Assembly (NCBI GenBank): GCA_001692895.1
Contig: KV748184.1
Location: 2,604,001 to 2,668,000, forward strand
Direction: 5' to 3'
From: Cenococcum geophilum 1.58
Taxonomy: Eukaryota; Ascomycota; Dothideomycetes; Gloniales; Gloniaceae
DNA: 64,000 nt
The position numbers and the translations under genes were made by a program. The notes beneath the pieces are model-generated. The model searched no databases and had not been told where the DNA came from. It saw only the letters and a program-made list of their open reading frames with translations. This document shows, piece after piece, positions 13,223 to 24,028 of the stretch (position 1 is the first letter of the stretch; every line of letters begins with the position of its first letter).

Positions 13223-13310
13223 TGTCGGAATGTATGTGTCAGAATATATGGACAGAGGGTACGCGGTCGCGTACCCTCTGTCCATATATTCTGACACATA
13301 CATTCCGACA
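13223..13310. mobile_element. perfect 88-bp palindromic (foldback MITE-like) element with ATATC flanks
   Basis: Arm 13223-13265 is the exact reverse complement of arm 13268-13310, with only GT between them (43 + 2 + 43 bp). The tips are TGTCGG and CCGACA. Both sides carry ATATC immediately outside, consistent with a 5-bp target-site duplication. The surroundings are heavily mutated, so an exact palindrome implies recent origin or active homogenisation. No coding capacity. Confidence 0.65.
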
Positions 13311-13552
13311 ATATCCTTTTTTTCTTTACTCACCTAGACTTAGAGCTAAGGTTAACTATATCCTAGTTGGGCCCTATTATTAATTATCGTTATACTAGTA
13401 GTTTTCTGTTAGCGACTTAGTCAATCAAGGCATGTATATAGCAAGGAGGACGCATGCAAGCCCGTACGGTTAGATTGTCTATCAACGAAGATCCAAAGCT
13501 AGAGGAAGGAAAGGAGAAGAATAGTAGCGCCGCTTAAAGTTTTATACAATCC

Positions 13553-13570
13553 TGTAGTCACGTGACTACA
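13553..13570. repeat. 18-bp perfect palindrome centred on CACGTG
   Basis: TGTAGTCACGTGACTACA reads identically on both strands. It could be a terminus of an unrecognised transposon or simply chance. It is followed by a less degraded stretch with repeated CCGTT/TTCT words. Confidence 0.35.
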
Positions 13571-16219
13571 ACTGCCTACCATTTTCTACCGTTCTCTGCC
13601 GCAAATCTGCCGTTTTCTACTAGTACCGTAATATTTTCTATATTTTAACCGTCTCCTATTATAGCTATCCCTTATAGACTATTGCTATTATATATACCCT
13701 AACCTCCCCTAGGGCTTATTAAAGGCGTAAGGGAATTTATCTATAACCGGTACCGTAATACTAAAAGACGAGCGGAATATATATACTCTATATACCTTTT
13801 CCGCTTAGGCCCTAGTTATTAGGCTCTCTTTATAGGGGACTAGTCCGTAGAGATGAGATAATAAAAACCGTATAGTTGTTATCTAGGCTACTAGGAAGTA
13901 TAGTATAATTAACGGCGAGTGACCTATTATACTCCGTGGGCGTGTACCGCCCTAAGGGTTAGGAAGGGGTATATTTACTCATTCGTTTGTTGATCGTAAG
14001 GGGTCATCGATATCTTCGTTTAGGGGCTTGGGGGACGTTAAATCCAACTCGTATCTATAGGGATTACGCATAGGTAGGCTCGAGATAAGAGTGTAGTAGT
14101 TATCTACTATAAGGGGGTGCCGTTAGCGGTAGCTTTCGAGATCTCACTATCCTATGTAAAACTTTTTACTGCCCGCGACGCCTCAACAACCGCCAGCTCC
14201 CACCCGCACGCTGTGCGATAGCTCTACTAAATCCGAAGACCAGCAGGTCCGTAGATGTAACGTGCCCGCTCCACGTCGCCATATAGCCAAAAAAACAGAC
14301 AGTGCTCGCGAATCTACGCGACTGTTGCGGGATCTGATATATATACTCTTACAGTAAACCAAGTCACCTCGTACAAGTGCAGAGTCCGATTTCGACGGCC
14401 TATATAAATTATTTATTAAGAATTGCTAGGATTCTTTAGGTATTACTAGCTTAGTGTATATTATTAAAAATATATAAACAAAGTATAATTTAAATAGCTT
14501 AGTTATTACTTTTAGTATATAGAACTATAGTTAAATAATAATCCTATACTACAATTTATATTTATATAACGTGACAAGCTCCGCACTACTTAGCCATCGT
14601 ATAAACCTATAAAGGTAAGCAAATAACTAGCAAGATACCAGGCACGGCTATGCGAAATAATATATATACGCTAGGCAACTTTATTACCTAACAATTAAAT
14701 ACTTTATAGACTATATATTTAAAATTATTAATATTCCTTCTAAACTAATACCTAAAGACTTTAAAATATAAGTCTTAGTAAATAAAAGTTATATATTTAA
14801 TTAATTATAGTATATAAGAGGTAATAAAGTAGGCCTAGTTAATCTAGATATGATATCTACTAAAGAGGAAGACTTCTTAATAACGTAGATAGTAGTACTT
14901 AATCTTAGAGACTAATTGCTAGTTCTTCTCTAAAGGAGAACTAGCTTCTTTTATAATTCTTTTAATCCTTTTAAGATATAAATAAAACCTTTTACGTCTT
15001 ATCTATCCAATTATATCTTATCTAGGCCTTTAGTAAAACCTTTATCTATCTAACTGTATCTTAGCTAATATCTTTTTTAGGATATTTAGTTATAGATATA
15101 GAGTTAAATAAGCCTCTTTATCCTTTAGAGAAGTATATTATTTAGCTTAATAATCTATTTATAAGTGTTAAGCTTCTTATATAACTTTAAGGGCTTAGTA
15201 CTAAAAGTATCTAAAGTATCTAAAGTACTAAAATAGTGTAGTGGTGTTGAATGTCTTTTAATTATTTTTAGTTCATTTTCTTATAACGTATATAAGGCTT
15301 AGGGTCGTATATATTACAGAAGGAGTTTAGGTTTAACCTTACCTAACCTTAAGTCAATACAATTCTCTTCTACCCTCTACTTATCCTATTACTTCTCTAG
15401 TGTAACTTATATCGTTTCATTCTTATTTATAATGCTCAATTAACTATTATCTCCTAGTGTTAGGCTTTACCCTTCTATAATAGAGTGGGAGATAGAGGGA
15501 GGAGAATAGGGTAATATTATAATATGTTAAGAAAGAACCAGCTTATATGTAACAGCTTACCAAAAGCAGAAAGAGGCTAGGACCTTGAAACGGATGCAGG
15601 GGTTGAAGTAGGAAGAAACTAGGCTAGTAAAGGCACTGCAAGAACTTGAGGAAAAGGATATAAAGATATGGAAAGATAGTAGTGTTGAGGACTTAATGGA
15701 ACAAGCCCTTGCTTACTAGGAAGACGAACTAATAGAGTTAGATCAGCTAGATTAGATAGATTAGTGACCAATCCTACCAAGTTTAAAAGACTACGGAGGT
15801 TTCCATTTATATGGCATTGGGATTTATTTAAGGATATATATTCTCTCACCTAGATAGAACACTTATGGTTAACTTAAAGTAATATTAAGGCCCTATTAAT
15901 ATTGCTTGAATAATATTATAAACAAGTTATTGTTTATCTTTCCCTTATTTCATTTATATTAAACCTAGTCTTATAAAGTGTACTATTATATATAAGGCTA
16001 AGGTTTACGTAAAGTATCCCTAGTATAGTATTTGTTAAGTAATACATTAGTATATATAGCTAGTAGAAAAAATGTTAAAGTTATTATAAAGTAAATTAAT
16101 AAAAGGTTTATTAATCTTAAATAGGATAGGATATGCTATATATAGCGATATTAAAGAATAACTAGTTATAGAGTTTGTTTAAAAAATATTAATATAGTAC
16201 TTTTTATAAGTATAATTAA

Positions 16220-16700
16220 CTATGCCCCCTACGCACCAATTGAGAAACAATGCTCTTAGCAGCTGGCATAGAGAACTATAATACACTGCTCTTAACACAA
16301 AAAGGCCTCAAGGCGGTCACCTAGTGGCTTATTAGTTAAAATGTGCTAAATTAGTTCCGGGTTGCAAGGGAAATGGTAATAAAAGGTAAGGGGGCGAGCA
16401 GCAGGTGCCCCCTAGTAACTCTATAGTAGTAGAGTAATAGTTTATAATACTAGCGCGTCCGTAGGCTTGTTACGGCAGCAGTGGTTCCTAAGGAGGTTAA
16501 ACAGTAAGGTAGTAGAGCACTATAGGCGACTTATAGGCGCTAAGTAGGCGAGTCCCAAAAGGCGGGGAGATGGATCACGGGGTTTTCTTATTTTTCTTAA
16601 ATAGAGTTTTCTCCCTATATGTAAATAAGGAGTAGTCCGTGTGGGCCTAATAGGGATCCGAATCGGACGTTAAGCAATGAATTATTATTATTATTATTAT
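16220..16700 (+). mobile_element. 5'-truncated LINE-like (non-LTR) insertion with ATT tail and target duplication
   Basis: A roughly 480-bp block of clearly higher G+C than its surroundings ends in an uninterrupted (ATT)n run at 16681-16700. It is bounded by AAGTATAATTAA on both sides, at 16208-16219 and 16701-16712; the match extends to 15 bp if TAT from the tail is counted. A simple-repeat 3' tail plus a long, staggered duplication is the hallmark of target-primed reverse transcription. ATT/TTA-rich tails are known for fungal Tad1-type LINEs. The piece is too short or decayed for me to recognise reverse-transcriptase sequence. Confidence 0.6.
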
Positions 16701-19688
16701 AAGTATAATTAATAATAGTAGATAATATACTAAATAGCTTTTAAAATAAGACTTTAAATAAGCTTATTTAAGGCCTTTATCCTAATTTTATTACATATTA
16801 CAAAGTTAACTAATATAGGAAATTAGCTATGGATATATTTCTCTTATTTAAACTAGTGCTTAAATAATTTATAAAGCCTTTAATAATAAGACAGATAAGA
16901 CTCTATATATTTCTACCTTTATATTCTACTATAATTTATATATAGGCGATATAGATATTACTAATTAACTGCAGTTATATTTTAATACTTATGGGATATA
17001 TAAAAAATAGAAGCTTCTATTTTACTTCTTATTAAATATAGTCCTTAGCAACTTCTACGTACTATACTCTTACTATTTTACTAACTGCTAAGCCGGCCAA
17101 AACAATAGCTATAAGACGTTTAGGAAATGCTTTTATAATTATCAGATAAGGATTCTAATAGGGACTACATATATATATATATTGGTTACCGAGCCCGTCA
17201 AATCATTCGGTTCGACACTGCCTTTTTAGTCGCGTCGCGTTCGTTTAGCTTGGTGGGCGATCGTCACAATAATGCCTCATTTAAGCGCTTAATTTATAAG
17301 TAAAAGGCTTATACCTAAGACATACCTCTATAATACTCTATTAATACTCTATTATAGTAATATATATACTACTATATATTAAATAGGCTTTAGGTTAAGC
17401 CTACTAATGTAAGGCAGTATTGCCAGGGTGTACGGTAGGGAGCAGGCAAGCCGAGCATGAGTCACATAGGGAGTCGATGGAAGAGGACGATATGGTAAAG
17501 AGTAGGCAATAGCCTCGTACGGAGAGAGACGAACCGATGAGGAGGGAAGGGCTGCAAGCCTGAGGTGCTTATAAGAAGGTGCCAAGGGCTAGCCGAAGGC
17601 TAGCCTTGGCGACCCCTAAGAGCCCCTAGGCGATGCAGCCGAGTAAGGGACCAAAAGTACCCTTACAACTAACTATTTTATATATATAAAGACTAGTAAA
17701 AGGGGTTAAAAAGGGATTAAAAGACATTATTATGATAAGCCTCTTTTAAAGACCTTGTTAGGTAATCGGTTTACGACCTACTACTAACCTATATCGGCCT
17801 TATATATTGTTTTACGCAGCGTGTTTAGTAAGTATACTAGATAGTTACTTATCTTTTTAATGTATTTAGTTAGTTAACTAATATAGAGCTTATACTTTAT
17901 ATCTCTCTATAAATATAAATATATTATATAATAATAGTAAAGATTGTAAAAGGCCTTAGTGGGTACTAATACCTAGATATATTTATAATATATACTAAAT
18001 ACCGTTTTATATAGAGAACGAGTATTAACTACTTTATATTAAGTAACTTAACTCTAAAGATAAGTACGGCCTATAATAGATAAAGTAGATATAGATAATA
18101 CTACTTTACTTCTTGTTTAAAAGGTATTTTAAATATACGTTTTTAGTATACCTAGTTTAGGAATGCCTTACTTCTTTAGATAGGGTAAATAAAATAGGCC
18201 TACTTTTATCTATTACCCAACCCATTTACCTATACGTTAAGATAATTTAAGTAATTATCTAACTTATTATAGGCCCTAAGAATTAATTAATATCACTAGC
18301 TTTATATATCTAATCACAACGATTTTAATATATTAATCTAATTGGCTAGATCCTTATCGACAACCTATAGATATATTTTGGCCGGTTAAGGGATAAAGAT
18401 TGTATATTAATATATTACTATATAATCGCGATAAACCTAAATAGGAACTGTTAGCATATCTACTTGAACTGTTTAAAGATATTTTATAGAGTAGACGTCA
18501 TAGCTCTCGGTTTTGGCACATATTTAATAGAGTACCGCCCTATCCAAAACTCAGCCAAGTCTTAAGCTTAATGTCCCAATTGCTAAACTTATATACAATC
18601 CTTCTTGGACAAGAAATGCGATAAGCATACTTTGGCCTATTTTTGGAAATTAAGGTGCATAAGCTTTAAATATTGTATGGGTTGTTAGATAATATTAGAG
18701 AACTTTTTATAGAAGTATTAATTTTAACCAATATAAGATCCTCGTAACTAATGGCTAAGAGATCGGTTGGTTCCTGCTTCAGATTCAATCTAAAAGTTTT
18801 AGAACCAGTTGATCTAGAGTTTAAATCTAAGACTATTGTTCGGTTAAAATGCTTAGAGTTAAAACTTAGCTATAATATTTATAATATTTCTCTTACTATT
18901 AAATAAACATGCTAAAAAGTTAGTAACTTTATTATATAAAGCTTTTAAATTAAGGTTTTCGCATTAGTTTAAAAAGGAGTCTTAAGTTTCTTATTTAAAT
19001 TAACGGTTAATCTAAAGCCTTTGGATTATATATACCTGTGCCATTGACGCATAATAAAGTGGGAAAGAACGTATCCTTTCTATCGGACTATCAGCTTAGA
19101 TTCAATCTGACGCTTTTGCAACCGAACGACCCCTAAATTTTATGCCTAGCTTTGCTCTGACAACGTAACACAACTGCAGCTTCACTAAAACTACGAAAGC
19201 TTTCTATAAAACTTTATAAAATTAAAACAAGTCCTTTAAGACCTTTATAAATTATTCTCTTTTAAATATACTAATTTTAAATATAGAATAATTAATTTAC
19301 CGAATAAGAAGCAACGTTGTGATTAGTAAGCAAGTTCTTGTAAGCGAAAATAAAATAGAATCTAATCTAATTCCTAAAACTTTCAACCTACTACTTACTA
19401 CCTACTATCTACCACTAACGCAACAATATTGCATTTTTCCAATACAAAAGTAAGCATGTTTTTAATGTATTTAGAAAACCGTTTTTAGTGGTGTTAACGC
19501 TCAAGCAGTTTAAGTCGTTCAAAACGCCTCCTGTACGCAAAGTTTCTAGGTATGCACAGTGCAATGCTCCAGTAACATCTTGCACGATATGTCAGTCTAA
19601 ATCGGACACAACGTTACTAGCCTTTACTCTAATATCCTATAAATAATAGAAAGTATGAGCAATATGCTGACTACAAACGCGTCTTTAG

Positions 19689-21523
19689 ATGCCGCCAATA
19701 GTCATAATCCCAAGCAGCGCAAGAAGCGAGCGTGGACTACGCGTCGAGAATGTACGCACCAATCGGGTCGACACTCTGGGACCTCATTTCATCTAGAACT
19801 AACAATATTAATTTAGGTCGAAAAGGTTTTGTCAAACCGTATTAATAATGCTGGAGTAAGCAAATTTCACGCGTTTTTAACATTATGGGATAATCAATAC
19901 CTTTTCCTCTAAATAGGAAGAGCAATATCTCGTGAGATGGAGAACGCAGACAAAAACCCAACGCCCGCCATTATCATGGCACAATCTTAACGAGCTGTCG
20001 CGGTGTCTTGAGTTAGTCCAAGACTACTTGGAGGTGAAGTTGAAGTGAGCCATATCTCGTCTAAAGGATAAATTAAGAGCACGTACTAAACTAGCAAGTT
20101 CTTCATATCGAAAGAGGAAATCTCCAGATGACGGTCATGATATCGAACGTATCTCACTTGCTGAGCGTCGGTTGAAACGAGAAAGTCGAGCATCATCTAT
20201 AGTGAGCTCATCATCGAACTCTTCGCTGTCGTCGAGTCTGCCGCATGTCCGTCGTAATGAATCTCCGGAAATCAAGATCTATAACGGGGTTTTCGACGAG
20301 AGAAATGGTTATATCATTGCCAGATGTGTAGGTAACAGGGAACTGAACCAGTATTTCCAGATAGCTAAATCGATTATAGGCCTCAACACCAGACATGGAT
20401 CACGTGAACATTCAAGACGTTCCCACAGCACAGATGCTTAACATAGCCCACAGATCGTCTACTCGATACGCTGAAGAACTTATCAGGGCTGAAATTCTAC
20501 GTCGTCTGAGGCTGCTCCCAGGCCCAAAGATCTATCTAACGAATACGTACGACGCCTCTTCTCCGTCACTAAGGTTTCAATTCATCACAGAATACGTCCT
20601 CCGGGAAGGAGTAATTAAACTAGACCCAGCGACCACTGTGGGATGCCAGAAATGCAGCCCTCACATGGGCCGAGACATAGGCTGCGAATATACAAAGAAA
20701 TGTGACTGTCTCGAGTACGCAGCCGTTGATGAGAACCGCCTTACTACCGAGGAGAATACCATTTACAAGTACATCAAGAAACATGGCGGAGACACTATTG
20801 GCTTACCTAAGAAATTTCCTTACTACGCAGAAGGCACGAAGAGAGCCAAGACTGGCTGTCTTGTGCCATTCTACCTAAAGTCCAGAAATCCAATTTACGA
20901 GTGCAATGATAATTGCAAATGTGGAAGGGATTGCCGGAACAAGAACGTACAGTTCGGGCGTCGAATAGAACTTGAGATATTCAAGACGAGTAGTCGTGGA
21001 TGGGGTGAGTATTTCATAGTTCTTTCATTAATTTAGATGCTAATTCTCTACAGGATTGCGGTGTCGAAAAGACCTTCGAGAAGGAGAATTCGTTGATACA
21101 TATCGGGGGGAAGTGATAACAGATGAGGAAGCTACAAGACGCGAAGAGAATGCTGGCAAGAGCAAGGCTAGCTACCTTTACTCTCTCGACAAGTTCGCGG
21201 AAACCGAAGGAATATCACAGGAAGAGATCTACGTGGTTGATGGCGAGTTTATGGGTGGACCCACGAAGTTCATGAACCATTCATGTGAACCGAATTGCCG
21301 CCAGTACACAGTCTCATACAACAAACATGATGCTAAGATATACGACATAGCTTTCTTTGCTTGCAGGGACATACCCGCGATGGAGGAGTTAACGTTCGAT
21401 TACCTGGATAAGGATGAGGAGGACGAAAAAGACGGAGACCAAGAACCAGAACAACAGCCTGGTGAAGATGCTGTGCCGTGCTTATGTGGAGCGAAGAAAT
21501 GTCGGAAATGGCTTTGGACCTGA
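19689..21523 (+). CDS. H3K9 histone methyltransferase, KMT1/Clr4 type, with chromodomain
   Basis: Predicted to methylate histone H3 Lys9 and nucleate heterochromatin. Exons: 19817..19855, 19917..20044, 20099..20327, 20380..21004, 21054..21523, plus an uncertain first exon given here as 19689..19751 (517 aa in total). Exons 2 and 3 encode a chromodomain: VEKVLSNRINNAG, then EEQYLVRWRTQTKTQ, LSWHNLNELSRCLELVQDYL. The pre-SET cysteine cluster spans GCQKC to CKCGRDCRNKN. SET follows: GWGLRCRKDLREGEFVDTY, FMNHSCEPNC (cofactor site), ELTFDYLDKD (catalytic Tyr). An acidic linker leads to post-SET CLCGAKKC. Neurospora DIM-5 lacks a chromodomain; this layout matches Clr4/SUV39. An alternative N-terminus from 19655 (MSNMLTTNAS... 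KKRAWTTRRE) looks more protein-like but does not splice in phase. Confidence 0.88.
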
Positions 21524-22130
21524 AGAAGGTGCAATCATCCGAGTTTGCGCAAAGTGTGTCTTTGCTACACTCATGATGATGGCTATGGACCACGGCTCTC
21601 GCATCCCCTAATGGTTTCGTGTGGATTTCTTGTTAATCATGAGGATGAGTTATATGCCTGCGGCATTACAGCGACTCTGTGAATGCCTTCATCATTCCTG
21701 GACATGTTGGTCTTTTACTCATCTCTTTCGAAATGCGGCGTTTGGTGTTTTTGTCGTGGGTGTCCCTTTTTTGCAAGCAATTAATGGAGCACCTTGAAGC
21801 CTGCAGAAGCGTCAGCATTTTTATAAGCATTTTTGTAAGAATACAAGTTCTCTGCTAGCTACGAAGTATTCAAAGTTCTCTCTTGTGATGGCAGTCGAAA
21901 TAAACCTCGGGTGCCAATTCCCGCAAAGTCCACAAAACCGGGTTACTACCCCACATGCCCCACACCATTCTCGTTTTTATATAACAGCTATTTCCATATA
22001 AAAGATCGGGACCTGCATATTGCTTTAATATGCTGCGAGCAGAACGAACCCGTTTTGCCTAGTCGGCCAATCAAACTCGCTTCTCGGTCTCTTGCTCTGA
22101 ACAATAGTATTTCGAAAAATTTCGCCGGAC
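21524..22130. other. intergenic, methyltransferase 3' flank / carboxylesterase promoter
   Basis: About 600 bp of ordinary composition between tandem plus-strand genes. No other gene or repeat recognised. Confidence 0.45.
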
Positions 22131-24028
22131 ATGGCCGAGTTTAAACATGGCACACTAAACGCGACGCTACGCGGCATAGATTTAGGGTGTGTGCGACAGT
22201 TCCGTGGAATTCAATATGGCCGTATACCCGGGCGGTTCAAGCGGTCTGAGATGGTGGATGGGTGGGAAGGGAAGGTGTTGGATTGTACGAAATATGGGTG
22301 AGTGAGCGACTGAACGAGCGCATATGGGTGGAGGAGAAATCTTAGATTTCAAATTAGGTCACACGTTTCGTAAATCCGTATATTTGTTAGGATCTAATTA
22401 GTCTATACATGTGCGGTCTAATATAGATGATATCTGCAATCTTGGCCAATGGGTGTTGCTAATGGAACGCATAATGCAGGCCGCGCTGTCCGCAGAATCA
22501 CTATGATGTCGGACATCTGTTGCGCATCCCGGAAGACCACGTGTTTGAGAAGGAGGAGGAGAGTGAATTTGGTTGCTTGAATCTCGATGTGACGGTTCCG
22601 TCAGACTTGGGAGAGCGGGGGGACCCGTTGCCTGTTTTGGTGTGGATACACGGTGATTATCCTCCACCCTAATTTATTGTTGGAGGTAGAAGCGCTGAAA
22701 GGAATGGCTGGCAGGTGGTTCTCAGATTATGACGTTTGGGAGTGGTGCTTCAAGGATATGCGGTAGGATGAAGCCCGTAATGCTTGTGTGTAAGAGAGCG
22801 GTTCATTGCTGAATGACTGATAGATACCACAAAGATCGTGAGTGACTCGATTCTCCAGGGACACCCTATCATTGTAGTCTCGATAGCTTACAGATTGAAT
22901 ATTTTTGCCTTCGGAGACTGCAAGGGCGAAGTCAATCTTGCCTTGAAAGACCAGAGGCTAGCGATTGAGTGGATCCAGAAATATATTGGGAAATTTGGTG
23001 GTGATGCGGTAACGATTTCAATGCCCTCCAGAAGTCGAAAGCTGATGTAATCCCAGAGGAATGTTACACTGGCAGGTGAGAGCGCAGGGGGCGTGTATGT
23101 TCATGCACATGTTGTGACAGGCGCGCCCCTAACTAAGGCAATTCTGTCCTCCGGTTCGCTATATTTGTCGCCACCGCTGCCGCTGTACAGAGGCCAGGCT
23201 ACTGTAGAGGCTCTTGAGAATAAACTGAAAGAAGCCGGACATGGCTCCCTTCAAGATGCCCCAGTGAATGAAATCTTGAAAGCTCAGGCGGCCTTGGCAT
23301 TGAACTCGCTGTGGCTCCAGGATGACCCTGAATTGAGTGGCTGGCAGAATAAGACAGGAAATGCCCAGGAACTACTTGTTGGCGATGTTGAATATGAGGT
23401 ACGTACTGTAGACCCAGGCTGTGACGCGTATAACTGAACTAGCAATTAGTCAATAATATGGAGAAATGGAGTCGAAACTATGACGCCACAAATGATAGTT
23501 GAAAGCTTCGCAAAAGGAGGAGAATATGCATCACAACTTAGTCGCCTATACTGCGTCTCCTTAAATAGGCCAACTCCAAGCAAAACCGGAGCCCTGGATT
23601 TCATCACAGATGCACGGTTCGCTTTGGCAGTGAGGAAGACTGCGCGGCTGTGGAGGACTGTCGGAAAGCGGGTTTACTGCTACGTCATTGACCAGGAAAA
23701 CCCATGGCAAGCATCTAGCCGAGCTCATCATGCCGTTGATTTGGTGTTACTCTTTGGTGGACTAGACCTTTCCTTCAACCCCGCGGCAGAGAAGGTAGGG
23801 AGGGAGATGCGGAAGAGATGGATATCTTTTGTAAATGGCGAGGCTCCTTGGTCAAACGAGAAATCCTTCGCATTTGGTCCATTCGGAGAATACAAAGAAA
23901 TAGACGCAAACGAGTTTGCTACTCGAAGAAGAGTGAAGCATTTGGATTTGCTGGAGAAAATGGACATAGCAAACATCAATGCCGTTTTTGGCGCTTTAGC
24001 TGCAGGACGTATTAGTCTCCTCAATTGA
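22131..24028 (+). CDS. type-B carboxylesterase/lipase family protein, intracellular
   Basis: Alpha/beta-hydrolase of the carboxylesterase type-B family; substrate unknown. Six exons: join(22131..22297, 22480..22652, 22715..22762, 22824..23008, 23057..23398, 23450..24028), 497 aa, in phase throughout. The N-terminus MAEFKHGTLNATLRGIDL has no signal peptide, so a cytosolic enzyme is inferred. Family landmarks: VRQFRGIQYGRIPGRF; KYGPRCPQ; CLNLDV; PVLVWIHGG (oxyanion hole); VVSIAYRLNIFAFG; NLALKDQRLAIEWIQKYIG; FGGD; and the nucleophile elbow GESAGG. The probable catalytic His is in SSRAHHAVDL. All catalytic landmarks I can judge are present. The lid region is shorter than in secreted lipases. Confidence 0.9.

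Larger units (their letters stand above)
12274..18395 (+). mobile_element. decayed piggyBac-like element, ends about 6.1 kb apart, with nested insertions
   Basis: The left end reads TATCCCTTAACC from 12274 and the right end is its inverse, GGTTAAGGGATA, finishing at 18395. Each contains TTAA, the piggyBac target tetranucleotide. Just inside the left end, from about 12382, a fragment reads MPSNHTSNDIDLVQPTQYNV. It is followed at 12490-12700 by LPDFEPLHI, a PFAIF-type segment and FTGEIIDRLVEWMNKYRA, which resembles the N-terminal part of piggyBac-type (DDE_Tnp_1_7) transposases. Stops interrupt it and no catalytic region remains. Left and right ends match a second locus at 44,804-45,115, which supports one family. 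The 6.1 kb span is inferred to include later insertions. That the two ends belong to one original insertion is likely but unproven. Confidence 0.5.
12050..19688. repeat. TA-rich gene-free island of degraded repeats (RIP-like)
   Basis: About 7.6 kb with no conserved gene and strikingly rich in TA and in stop codons in every frame, most strongly from about 12,870 to 19,620. Islands of higher G+C inside it (about 14,160-14,340, 16,220-16,680 and 17,180-17,270) break the pattern. This is the usual look of repeat DNA mutated by RIP (C to T in CpA). I judged composition by eye and computed no index. Recognisable pieces are listed separately: piggyBac-like ends, a LINE-like insertion, a perfect palindrome and hairpins. 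The rest I cannot identify. Confidence 0.75.

Noticed and set aside
13900..14160. rRNA-like words (TTAACGGCGAGTGA) in the island
   Set aside because: The short similarity to large-subunit rRNA does not extend on either side; not enough for a degraded rDNA call.
17379..17585. 68-residue minus frame in the TA-rich island
   Set aside because: Sits in repeat debris with no similarity to a known protein; probably an unmutated repeat scrap.
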